A DNA stretch of 28,079 nucleotides from the IMG/VR virus record IMGVR_UViG_3300009163_000139, positions 1-28,079 of that record, one strand, 5' to 3'. The first letter of the stretch is position 1. The number at the start of each line of letters is the position of its first letter. The notes beneath the pieces are model-generated. The model made no database searches, was not told the DNA's origin, and saw only the letters and a program-made list of their open reading frames with translations. This document shows, in pieces, positions 1-8,068 of the stretch. The DNA is from a virus. A program made the position numbers and the translations under genes.

Positions 1-91
1 CGCAGGAGAATAACAATGGCAATAAAGCAAACGTGATCTTTTCAATCAGTTGCCCTTTGGCTTCCATGTTCTGAATTTTTTCCTCACTCAT
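1..91 (-). CDS. Partial gene, N-terminus only, possible small membrane protein
   Basis: The start codon ATG is at 91-89, directly next to the TAA stop (92-94) of the upstream gene, and the reading frame stays open to the window edge. The 30 visible residues begin MSEEKIQNMEAKGQLIEK and then turn hydrophobic (ITFALLPLLFSC). That pattern, a short charged N-terminus followed by a membrane segment, is common in phage holins and other small membrane proteins, but the visible part is too short to assign a function. A GGGGAAA stretch just upstream could act as a weak ribosome site. Its place at the end of the late operon, after another membrane protein, would suit a lysis gene; this is inference only. 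Confidence 0.6.
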   Translation of the reverse strand, partial: MSEEKIQNMEAKGQLIEKITFALLPLLFSC

Positions 92-562
92 TTATTTCCC
101 CATTAAAAGTGTTAGCCACCAAAGACATAAACTTAATAACAAGATGATTAACGCACCTGCTATTAACCAAGTCAACAAGTCTTCAATTTCATCTTTACGC
201 TTCTTAGCATGATTCTCTGCCAGTATTTCCTCAACCTTGCGCTTCTGAATAATGTTGTTTCTTTCAACCATCAACTGTTGCCAAAGATCAGCATTGCCTG
301 ACATTACCATATAGTTGTTTAGCTCTCTCTCAGCATCTGCAAGTATCTTAGCTTGCATTACTATTTCAAATGCTTGAGCAGTATCTGACTTAGCAAAACT
401 ACTTTTGGGTTTAGATGCTTCTCTTTGTACTATATCTTTAGCTTCAAAGAACTTCATCATCTCCCCGCCAATAGCGTGGATGTCTTTACCCATTTTAATT
501 GCTACCTGTACTGCTTTGATAGCGGCTTGGGCAGTCGCAAAAGCTGTTACAGGATCAATCAT
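92..562 (-). CDS. Late-operon membrane protein with C-terminal transmembrane segment
   Basis: A 156-residue protein starting with MIDPVTAFATAQAAIKAVQ. The N-terminal part is amphipathic and alanine-rich, the middle (about 45-125) is charged and likely coiled coil, and residues about 130-153 (LTWLIAGALIILLLSLCLWW) form one strong transmembrane helix next to the C-terminus. I recognise this overall layout from hypothetical proteins near the ends of virion operons in aquatic phages, but know no tested function. It starts one base beyond the stop of the fibre-like gene upstream and is followed without a gap by another membrane-type gene. It may belong to lysis or to the internal virion proteins; the sequence does not decide between these. 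Confidence 0.8.
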   Translation of the reverse strand: MIDPVTAFATAQAAIKAVQVAIKMGKDIHAIGGEMMKFFEAKDIVQREASKPKSSFAKSDTAQAFEIVMQAKILADAERELNNYMVMSGNADLWQQLMVERNNIIQKRKVEEILAENHAKKRKDEIEDLLTWLIAGALIILLLSLCLWWLTLLMGK

Positions 563-563
563 T

Positions 564-1487
564 TTATTCTAACAACAAATTGTTATTGGATGCAGCTTGC
601 ATGATTACCCAATTAGTACCATCAGACACTAACGTAGCCCAATTGCCAACAACTCCCAACAGAATTGCTGTACCAGCAGTTGTACTATCAAGAGGCACAA
701 TGTTACTAGTAGCAGAATTTACTGCTAAAGCTTGCATATTTTTAACTGTGATATACCTACCTGTCCAAGAAGAAGCAAGAGGAAATGTTAGTGTTAAAGC
801 TGTTGTTGGTTTATTATTGATGATCCAGGTGTCAGTGCCTGCAATAGTATAGTCAGCAGTCTTAGTTAAAACTGTAGATAAGGGTACGTAGTCAGTATTA
901 GCAACAGCAGCAGAAATAGCAGTCCCATTGCCTTTAAGAATTCCTGTAATGCTAGTTGTTAAAGTAATAGCAGGTGTAGTAGTAGCATTTGCTACCGTAC
1001 CTGTAAAACCGTTTGCCGATACAACCGATACACTAGTAACCGTCCCACTAGTAGCAGGACTTGCCCAAATCGGCGCACTACCAGTTGTAGCCGTAAGCAC
1101 TTGGCCTGTTGTACCCGCCGCAGTAAACGCATAGGCTGTACCTGTGCCATAGGCCACACCGTAAGCTGTAGGAGTTGCCGTGCTATTTGTACCACCATAG
1201 GAAATAGCTAAACGAGTACCTAAAATAATACTAGTAAAACTACCTGCTGATGGGTTGTTTAAACCTATTGTGGTACTTTCAATAAAGCTATTTGTAATAC
1301 GAGCATTGCTAATGTTGTTTCCATTTAAATCTATACCACTAATAGATCCACCAGTAATAGAAACACTACTAGCATCTTGCTGAGCCATAGTTCCAAAGAC
1401 TTTATCACTAAGCCTTTGAAACCAATCTCTCCAGACAAAGCTTTCTCCAATTTTATCTGGTGGAATAGGTGTAGTAAGTTTAGCCAT
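564..1487 (-). CDS. Fibre-like structural protein, repetitive beta-rich
   Basis: I place the start at ATG 1487 (MAKLTTPIPPDKIG), which overlaps the stop of the upstream gene as TAATG and has GGGAAAAG before it; a TTG four codons earlier is less likely. The product is 307 residues. The N-terminus has an aromatic helix (FVWRDWFQRLSDKVFG, about 17-32) that may be a virion anchor. It is followed by Ser/Thr/Gly/Asn-rich repeats of the sort found in trimeric phage fibres (for example SISGIDLNGNNISNARITNS), with a 'YGGTNSTATPTAYGVAYGTG' type motif typical of fibre shafts. No chaperone or enzymatic domain is visible. It lies after the ejection proteins, away from the two tailspikes, so it may be a separate appendage or a fibre tip. 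Parts of the gene are richer in CG than the flanks, suggesting mosaicism. Confidence 0.8.
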   Translation of the reverse strand: MAKLTTPIPPDKIGESFVWRDWFQRLSDKVFGTMAQQDASSVSITGGSISGIDLNGNNISNARITNSFIESTTIGLNNPSAGSFTSIILGTRLAISYGGTNSTATPTAYGVAYGTGTAYAFTAAGTTGQVLTATTGSAPIWASPATSGTVTSVSVVSANGFTGTVANATTTPAITLTTSITGILKGNGTAISAAVANTDYVPLSTVLTKTADYTIAGTDTWIINNKPTTALTLTFPLASSWTGRYITVKNMQALAVNSATSNIVPLDSTTAGTAILLGVVGNWATLVSDGTNWVIMQAASNNNLLLE

Positions 1488-4400
1488 TACTTTTCCCAAC
1501 CCTTTTCTCTGGCTTTTTGATGGTATTTTGCAGCAGCTTCTTTAAGAACTTTTTCTCGTTCAGCTCTAGCTGCTTTCTTTTGTTCTGGTGTACCACCATA
1601 AACAGGGAAACCCATTGTTCCTAGTAACGCACGTTTAGCACCTTCTCCTGGGGGAGCATCTCTAGCGGCAGCTACTTGGAATGGAACAGCCATACCTCCA
1701 ATAGCTTTAAGCCTACCAGTAACACTAGGGTCAACTAATTTTTGAGCTTGTGGAGAAGCGTATTCTGTACCAGCTATACCAACAATAGCCGCTTTAGGTA
1801 TAAACCCTAGTTTATTAGCCAGTGTTTTAGTAGGATCCATGATCCAGTGTGTTGGTTCCATAGCGTGTTTCATAGCTTGCATAGACGTACCATCTGGGAA
1901 CTCAATACGTGTTGGATCTTTGTTTTCCCAAATATAACGACCAGCAGTAATAAAGTTTATGGCATTCAACATAGTTAAATACGTCAAAGCAGTCTTAAAC
2001 TGATACAACCTAGCATAGTCTGCCTTAGTTGTAGGAGTCATCATGCCCTTAATACCTTCAACAGGTTGCCATTTAGTAGGATTTAAATCTTTAGGAAGAG
2101 CAGCACTAAAAGCACGGATAGTAGATATAGTCCAGTCAGGAGCAAACAAAGCTATTTGAAGACTTCTACGACCAGCAGGACTATATGCAGCTAATGCCAT
2201 GCGTTTAGCAAACTCATTCTGAGTCTGGGTAGCAGCATCGTACCAATTTAAACCACCAAAAGAATCATTTAAAAATCTAGCAATTTCTTTACGACTTGCA
2301 GACTCATCAAAAGGTCTACCCTCTTTAGCAGCACTTATACGTGCTTTATCTAGGTAAGCTTCCGCTACCATTAGTTTTCCACCAGTATGCAAATAGTCCC
2401 AAGTGTACTTATCAAAGTAACCTAGTGTGTACTTTTCAACTGTAGTTAAAGACTTTTCAAGAACACGAGTCTTAGGGCCAAATTTACTTATTAAGTTATC
2501 AACAAGTTTTCCTGAAGCACTCAAAATGTTCTTAGAAACATCTTCAGGTACTTCTAATTGGAGTCCATCTTCTCTAATCCACTTATCAACACTAGTACCT
2601 ACACCACCCTTTTTAAACTGTTCAACAGCTTTAGAGATAGCAGACAGTTGTATGTCTTTACCAGTAATAGCTTTAACACCCTTCTCTACTAAAGGCAACA
2701 GAATAGCTTCTTTGAGAGGTGTCCAAATTGGAATGCCAGTACTAGACATAACTTCCATTAAAGACTTAGCATGAAAAAAACTACCAATAACGTTAGCACG
2801 TTTTACAAACTGAGATATACCACCAAGTGCTTTCATTAAATCACCGGGAGCAGCATCAAAGACAAACTTTAAATGTGGCACTAAATCTGGATGAACAGCA
2901 TATCCAGCTAGTTCTGAATTATCCATTACTTCCCATTGGTAAGGTAGTGGATCTTCAGGAGTAATAGGACGAATTAAAGATTCTCCATTTACATTTCTAA
3001 TCTGCTTTAGATTGTTGATTAGATTTTTGTTTTCAATAGCTTTTTCAACAGACAAAGCATAGTCACGATAGATGTCTGCTAAGTTATCTGTTTTAAGTTT
3101 AAAACGATAGTCATAGCCTTTTTCTGTTAACCAACTATTAATGCCTTCTAGGTGATCTACTAAATCTTGTCTAGTCTCAAGCTTACGTTGTTGACCATAC
3201 TTAGTAGTAGTCTTAGCACCACTGACACCCTTCTCATAGCCAAAGACATCGCGTATAAATTCTTGTATAGCAGTAGGTGGAGCAGCACCTTCTGTGACTA
3301 CATTACGAGCCACATAGTCTTGATGCCAACCTTTGATAACACCATTCTCTAAAGCCTTCTTACCAAGGTCATCCATTAGAGTACGGAACTTATCTGCAAC
3401 TTCTTTAGCTTTGCCAGTTAAAGTAGCACCTTTATCTATAGCATAAGTAAGATCAGTAAGATTAACTTCTTTACCTGCTAAGTCTTTAAGGTCGCTAGTG
3501 TTGTTGTAAATAATACGTTCATCAGCAGCTTTAGCTTTAAGGTTAGTACCAACAAACTTTTCTGTTTCTGCAATAGGTTCATTCCAACTTTGTTTATATT
3601 GCTCATAGCCTTCGTAGAATTTAACAGCCTCTACTTCTCCATGTTTTTCATAGATTTCTTGGGCAATGTCTTTAAATTCTTGTTGATCTTTAACGTCACG
3701 AGGATCAGTTTTAGTACGATCTACTGGTACTACTGTTTCAGAAAGAGGAATGGGTTCAACAGGAGTATCAGTAGCTTTAGCTTTCTTTTCAGCAATAACT
3801 TCTAAAGCAGCTTTGTTAGTTTGATTTTCATATTGAGCTTTAGTTTGACCTTCAGCTATAGGAGTCCTAACGTGTTCTGCTTCATGTTGAAGTACAAAGT
3901 CAGCCCATTCTTGAGGAGTTTTAAAAGCATCTTCTGCTATAGGAAACACACCCTCAACTTTAGGTTTAGACCAAGCTTTATCTACAAACTGATTGTAGAT
4001 ATGTTCGGGATCTATAGAGATTTCATTAGTCTCACGTTTATACCTAGCACCAACTTTAGTACCATCTGTTTTACGTGTCATAGTTTTATCTATGGTTACA
4101 GGTACTCCTTCTAAAGTTTCTGGCACATTAAAAAACTCAAAGTTTTTATCATTGGCAGCACGCAAGTCGCTACTTTGTAAACCTACTTTAATGTCTGAAA
4201 GCTCTTCTACTTGTCCTAAATCTCTAGCACGATTCCAAGCTTCTTTACGATCTAAGAAGTTACCGTTCTCATCTATAAAACCTTGTGTATGAGTATCAAC
4301 AGTTTCGGCTTTACGAACAGGATCGTGTATAGGCCCGTAAAGTTCTAGTTCACCAGTCTCATTGTTTTTAAATGCAGTTTGTACTACTTTAGCTTGAGAA

Positions 4401-5218
4401 TCTTTTTTAGTTTTGTTTGCTTTTAACTCATCAACAAAAGCTTGTATCTTTTCTGGTGTAGCACCATTTGTTATAGAAGGTTGGTCTGGAGGCAGACCAG
4501 TTTCATTCTCAAAACTATGGATACTTTTACGATCAGATACATCTTGTCCTAACAAACGTTTACCACGATCTCTAGGTGTAGTAAAAGCACCAGAAAAAAC
4601 ATCAGCAGCAATAGCTTTGGGATCAAAAATATCACCGCCACTTACTGCACGACCACCAGCACCAACACCAGCCATAACACCAGCACCCAAAGCAGCTTCT
4701 TTAGCACTACCTGCCAAACCAATTTTCATCCAAGGGTTAACTGCACCACCTGCTACTTGTCCAAGTAAAGCAGCAGTTGGGTATTCTTTTTGTTGTTGCT
4801 TTTTAGTGTTCCTAATGTTAGTACCAAAAACAGAATCTACAGCACCTTCAATTGCATCAATACCTTCAGCACCTAAAAGACCACCAGCGATAGCTCCCAC
4901 TACTCCACCAATAGGTTTAGCAAAAGGGCCAACAAAAGGAAGTACAGGAGGAGTTAAAGCAAATCCTGCTCTAGCTCCTAATAAAGCAGCAGGAGTAGCA
5001 GCCGCAGATTCAGCAGCAGAACGAGCAAAGGTTCCACCAGCAGTTGTAGGAATTTCTTTCTTTTTGCCAGTGATTAACTCACTTAAAGATGAGCTACTAA
5101 CACGATCTTCAGAAGGTTTAGATACAACTTCATCATCAGCACCCCAAGAAGATTTAGCAACAGCAGGGGCAGCAGAAGGTTTAGAGACAACTTCGTCTTC
5201 TTGTCCAAAGTCAGCCAT
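1487..5218 (-). CDS. Large internal virion / DNA-ejection protein with embedded HEXXH motif
   Basis: A 1243-residue protein, the largest in the window, starting MADFGQEDEVVSKPS with a GGGTT-type site just upstream. The segment DEVVSKPS occurs twice (residues 8-15 and 29-36). Residues about 65-190 are Ala/Gly-rich and hydrophobic, like membrane-interacting parts of ejection proteins. A zinc-peptidase-like motif H445-E-A-E-H449 is followed by ENxxNxAALE with Glu473 as a possible third metal ligand. The rest (about 500-1243) is mostly helical with no recognisable domain. Size, position after nozzle and two other internal proteins, and Ala/Gly-rich N-terminus fit the class of T7 gp16 or P22 gp16/gp20-type proteins that leave the head and form a channel across the cell envelope. 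The zincin could cut peptidoglycan cross-bridges or a protein; that is inference. Confidence 0.85.
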   Translation of the reverse strand: MADFGQEDEVVSKPSAAPAVAKSSWGADDEVVSKPSEDRVSSSSLSELITGKKKEIPTTAGGTFARSAAESAAATPAALLGARAGFALTPPVLPFVGPFAKPIGGVVGAIAGGLLGAEGIDAIEGAVDSVFGTNIRNTKKQQQKEYPTAALLGQVAGGAVNPWMKIGLAGSAKEAALGAGVMAGVGAGGRAVSGGDIFDPKAIAADVFSGAFTTPRDRGKRLLGQDVSDRKSIHSFENETGLPPDQPSITNGATPEKIQAFVDELKANKTKKDSQAKVVQTAFKNNETGELELYGPIHDPVRKAETVDTHTQGFIDENGNFLDRKEAWNRARDLGQVEELSDIKVGLQSSDLRAANDKNFEFFNVPETLEGVPVTIDKTMTRKTDGTKVGARYKRETNEISIDPEHIYNQFVDKAWSKPKVEGVFPIAEDAFKTPQEWADFVLQHEAEHVRTPIAEGQTKAQYENQTNKAALEVIAEKKAKATDTPVEPIPLSETVVPVDRTKTDPRDVKDQQEFKDIAQEIYEKHGEVEAVKFYEGYEQYKQSWNEPIAETEKFVGTNLKAKAADERIIYNNTSDLKDLAGKEVNLTDLTYAIDKGATLTGKAKEVADKFRTLMDDLGKKALENGVIKGWHQDYVARNVVTEGAAPPTAIQEFIRDVFGYEKGVSGAKTTTKYGQQRKLETRQDLVDHLEGINSWLTEKGYDYRFKLKTDNLADIYRDYALSVEKAIENKNLINNLKQIRNVNGESLIRPITPEDPLPYQWEVMDNSELAGYAVHPDLVPHLKFVFDAAPGDLMKALGGISQFVKRANVIGSFFHAKSLMEVMSSTGIPIWTPLKEAILLPLVEKGVKAITGKDIQLSAISKAVEQFKKGGVGTSVDKWIREDGLQLEVPEDVSKNILSASGKLVDNLISKFGPKTRVLEKSLTTVEKYTLGYFDKYTWDYLHTGGKLMVAEAYLDKARISAAKEGRPFDESASRKEIARFLNDSFGGLNWYDAATQTQNEFAKRMALAAYSPAGRRSLQIALFAPDWTISTIRAFSAALPKDLNPTKWQPVEGIKGMMTPTTKADYARLYQFKTALTYLTMLNAINFITAGRYIWENKDPTRIEFPDGTSMQAMKHAMEPTHWIMDPTKTLANKLGFIPKAAIVGIAGTEYASPQAQKLVDPSVTGRLKAIGGMAVPFQVAAARDAPPGEGAKRALLGTMGFPVYGGTPEQKKAARAEREKVLKEAAAKYHQKAREKGWEK

Positions 5219-5220
5219 GA

Positions 5221-6564
5221 TTAACCCTTCTTACGTTTTACAACACCATCTTGTTCGTAGTAACTACCGGGTGGAAGCTTGTCGTACTCTGCTTTGCTAG
5301 TAGGTTTAGCAGGATTGTCTTGAGTATATTTGTTACTAGTAGCAGCAGCCGATGGTTTAGCTTCTCCTGGTAACATATCAAGCATAGAAGTAACTTTTTT
5401 AGCTGGAGGTGGTGCTGGCTCAGCTTTTTCTGGACTAGGAACTTCTTTCTTATCAGGAGGTGGTAGTAGATCAAGCTCTTGCTTAATAAAATCCATGTAC
5501 TCAGCTTTACCGTCATAGTCTGGAGCAGATCTAGCAACAGCAAGTCTACGTTCAATTTGTTTTCTTTGTTTAGCAACTAGCTTATCTACTGCTGTACGAT
5601 ATGCTCTTTCACTAGCTTCTGTTGGTATATCGCTATCCCAAAGAAATCCTTTTTTACTGGCTATACGAGCTTCATCAGCTTTATCAACTTCTTTTTGAAG
5701 AGGTATGTTTTCCTTATCATCGAGTCTTTGTTGCTTCTCATCAAAGGTTGTTAGGTTTTTAAAGTTTGTTGCTTCTTGTTTATCATTAGCACTGCCATCA
5801 CCACGACCCATGCTTCTACGTTTAGTTGCTTGATCTGCTGTATATACAACTGCCTCTTTACGTATTACAGCTATTTCTTTTTGTACTTGATCGTGGTACG
5901 TTTTAATCTCATCAGTAAGTTGTTGTGCTGGGCCTTTAAATAGTTCTTTAATAATTGCTTTCTTTTGAGCAGGAGTAGTATTTTTCCAGTTTTCTTCTCC
6001 TACTTTAGAAGCAATTAGTTTCCTACTATTTTCAGGAAGACCATTAAGAACACTTTCAATTTGATCATCTGGAAGTTTACCAACAATAGCGTTAACTTCA
6101 GCTAGTGTTTCATAATCTACTTTATTTTGAGTTGCTCTAGTTTGAGCATCTTTAGCATTAAAAGTATTTACTTCTTTTAACATATCTGCGGCAGCAGCAG
6201 GATCACTATCAAACCAAGCAGCAGCAATAGCTGTACCTTTTTCACTAAAGCTTTTAGTAGACCAGCCTTCTTCTGCCATTAACGCTTTAACAGCTTTATT
6301 CTTGTCATCAGTTAGTTTGATGTTAGCCCCAAGAACTATATTAGCAAACTTATTTTTTTCTAAAGTAGCAGCATCTTGTTCAGCTTTAAGTGCAGCTTCT
6401 TGTGGAGCATAGGCAGCTTTAAGACGATCTTGTTGTAGCTTAAGCTGTGTATCTTCAGCGACAGCAGAAGCTTGTTGCTCCACATAGGGAGCAGCAGCCA
6501 TGTTTTGTTGTAACTGAAGAGCAGCTTTACTACCTTCAGCTAGATCTGACATTAGATAAGCCAT
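5221..6564 (-). CDS. Internal virion / ejection protein, coiled-coil
   Basis: 447 residues, start ATG 6564 preceded by AAGGATAAATT. The N-terminal 70 residues are Ala/Gln-rich (SKAALQLQQNMAAAPYVEQQ), the centre (about 70-330) is highly charged and helical, and residues about 365-405 form a Pro/Lys-rich linker (PPPDKKEVPSPEKAEPAPPP). The C-terminus ends in a short module, SKAEYDKLPPGSYYEQDGVV followed by basic residues, which recurs at the C-termini of other aquatic-phage virion proteins and may be a targeting or anchoring tail. It sits between a small Gly/Ala-rich internal protein and the 1243-residue ejection protein, three bases from the latter, a layout like the three-gene ejection sets of P22 and T7. 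Family assignment is by context and composition, not by a recognised domain. Confidence 0.82.
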   Translation of the reverse strand: MAYLMSDLAEGSKAALQLQQNMAAAPYVEQQASAVAEDTQLKLQQDRLKAAYAPQEAALKAEQDAATLEKNKFANIVLGANIKLTDDKNKAVKALMAEEGWSTKSFSEKGTAIAAAWFDSDPAAAADMLKEVNTFNAKDAQTRATQNKVDYETLAEVNAIVGKLPDDQIESVLNGLPENSRKLIASKVGEENWKNTTPAQKKAIIKELFKGPAQQLTDEIKTYHDQVQKEIAVIRKEAVVYTADQATKRRSMGRGDGSANDKQEATNFKNLTTFDEKQQRLDDKENIPLQKEVDKADEARIASKKGFLWDSDIPTEASERAYRTAVDKLVAKQRKQIERRLAVARSAPDYDGKAEYMDFIKQELDLLPPPDKKEVPSPEKAEPAPPPAKKVTSMLDMLPGEAKPSAAATSNKYTQDNPAKPTSKAEYDKLPPGSYYEQDGVVKRKKG

Positions 6565-6573
6565 AATTTATCC

Positions 6574-7185
6574 TTATGTAACATAATATTCACTGTAAGG
6601 ATTTGAGGCAGAAACTGGTGGCCCTACTGAGTTAGCGTCTGAATACATATAGTTGTATCCTGGGCCTCCTGGAGTACTTCCACTAGAAGCAAACCCTCTA
6701 AGACCTTGTGCAATACCACCCATACCCTGCATAAATGCTTGGTCAGATTGATTTTGTGCATTAAGTCCCAAAGCAGCAGCTTGAGCAGGATTATTAACAG
6801 CACCACTACCTTGAGCAAGTCGGTTCATATAGTCAGTCATAAAGCCATAGTAGCCTTGTTGCCCAACCTTTTGAAGTTGTAGTTGCTCTGCCCCTGAGTA
6901 CAAGTTTCCAGTAGCAGCAGCAGCCCTTTGAGAAGCTTGCATAGCTGGTTGTAATACACCAGTATTAAACTGTGTGTACCCTGGCATAGTTTCAATGTTA
7001 GGATTAGCTCCAGGCTGTAAAGCACCAGCATACATTTCTCCCAGTTGACCACGGTATCCTGAAAAAGGATCAGCAGCTTTTTGGGCTTGAGCACCAGCAC
7101 TACTGCTACTGCTAGTTAAAGCTTTAATACCACCAGCAATTCCAACAACAGAAGCAAGTGTTCCTAATGTAATTCCAGCAGACAT
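6574..7185 (-). CDS. Small internal virion / ejection protein, Gly/Ala/Gln-rich
   Basis: 203 residues, start ATG 7185 with AAGGGACTAACAA upstream; the gene overlaps the end of the cupin-SET gene by 22 bases. An N-terminal hydrophobic helix (about 5-24, ITLGTLASVVGIAGGIKAL) is followed by a Ser-rich linker, then by Gln/Ala/Gly-rich sequence with YSGAEQLQLQKVGQQGYYGF (about 97-116) and a disordered Gly/Pro/Ser tail ending in YYVT. The shape resembles T7 gp14-like internal virion proteins and their analogues: a short membrane-active N-terminus and a helical body. It is the first of three consecutive internal-protein candidates. No enzymatic motif is seen. Confidence 0.8.
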   Translation of the reverse strand: MSAGITLGTLASVVGIAGGIKALTSSSSSAGAQAQKAADPFSGYRGQLGEMYAGALQPGANPNIETMPGYTQFNTGVLQPAMQASQRAAAATGNLYSGAEQLQLQKVGQQGYYGFMTDYMNRLAQGSGAVNNPAQAAALGLNAQNQSDQAFMQGMGGIAQGLRGFASSGSTPGGPGYNYMYSDANSVGPPVSASNPYSEYYVT

Positions 7186-8066
7186 TTGTTAGTCCCTTTC
7201 CAAAGATTGTTTAATTGCATGACTTGTCTATAGTCTAAAGTTATTTCTTCACCTAGATCACCACCAGCCATACCACCTATGTCCCGAAATGCTACTAAGA
7301 ACATATCACCTAGATCATTTTTAAAAACTATTGCATTGGGAGTCTTAGAGTGATTAACAAGATACCCAGCAGGAGTCCTATAACCACCTAATCTCATAGG
7401 TGCAATAATGCTATGTTGTTTAATCACAGCAGTAGAAAACATTCCTTTACCTTGGATTGGGGAGTTACCAGAACAAATGCTGTAACTTCCATCTGGAAGA
7501 GGAATACAATCTTCTCTATGTTTAGATGCTAACTCGATGTCTTCAAGAGTCCAACCAGACTCCTTAACCATGCTTAAGAAGTCTTGGCGATCTTCTTCAT
7601 GTTTAGAGCTATCTATAACTAGTTTGTCTTGCTGATGTTGCTTAAGAATATCAGGAGACTTAAATAACACAGACTCTAGGTATTCAACATCTGTGCTACT
7701 AGTAACATAGATATTTTGCCACACAACATCCTCTAGTGTGTAACCAATTTTGCTACCAGCTTTAGCCACAAACATATGGGGAGCCGTAAGTGTTTGTATA
7801 GAACCATCTCCATCAATAACATTGATGCTTCCTTTAAGAAGTACATTCATATGTTCAGAGAGATGTTCTTGACCAACAATTAAAGTATCCTTTGGATAAT
7901 GAGCTTCTCTGATATACAACCCACCACCAAATCTATGGATGATTGAATTGGGAGTTTGCTCATGTCCCAACATTGCTTTAGCTAAAGCTAGTTTACTATC
8001 TGTATTACGAAGATCAAAATCTGGTTTGGTTGCAACAGAGTTAATAGAATCTAGAAGTTGTTCCAC
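7164..8066 (-). CDS. Fused cupin - SET-domain protein in the virion operon
   Basis: 300 residues, starting at GTG 8066 (read as Met-Glu-Gln-Leu-Leu) with GGGG six bases upstream and two bases after the nozzle stop. Residues about 44-125 look like a single cupin barrel: GQEHLSEHMNVLLKG (65-79) carries candidate metal ligands His68 and His72 and the conserved closing Gly, and a second strand set runs through PHMFVAKAG. Residues about 196-285 carry SET-domain hallmarks in the right order: G206-K-G-M-F, N238-H-S-K-T-P-N244 (the SAM-binding NHSxxPN motif, lacking the usual Cys) and G272-E-E-I-T-L-D-Y279 with the expected catalytic Tyr. SET proteins are protein-lysine methyltransferases. The substrate is unknown; capsid, tail, ejection or the Lys-rich micro-proteins are all possible. 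I recall related cupin and SET segments in aquatic phages but no characterised example. Confidence 0.85.
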   Translation of the reverse strand: MEQLLDSINSVATKPDFDLRNTDSKLALAKAMLGHEQTPNSIIHRFGGGLYIREAHYPKDTLIVGQEHLSEHMNVLLKGSINVIDGDGSIQTLTAPHMFVAKAGSKIGYTLEDVVWQNIYVTSSTDVEYLESVLFKSPDILKQHQQDKLVIDSSKHEEDRQDFLSMVKESGWTLEDIELASKHREDCIPLPDGSYSICSGNSPIQGKGMFSTAVIKQHSIIAPMRLGGYRTPAGYLVNHSKTPNAIVFKNDLGDMFLVAFRDIGGMAGGDLGEEITLDYRQVMQLNNLWKGTNKCLLELH

Positions 8067-8068
8067 AA

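Noticed and set aside
4413-5300. Long open frame on the plus strand (295 codons)
   Set aside because: It lies entirely opposite the ejection-protein gene, has no ribosome site and its Ala/Pro/Ser-rich product reflects the complement of that gene's repetitive codons.
6624-7100. Leu-rich alternative frames on the minus strand within the small ejection gene
   Set aside because: They are out-of-frame reads of Gln/Ala-rich codons without ribosome sites; the 203-residue frame explains the region.
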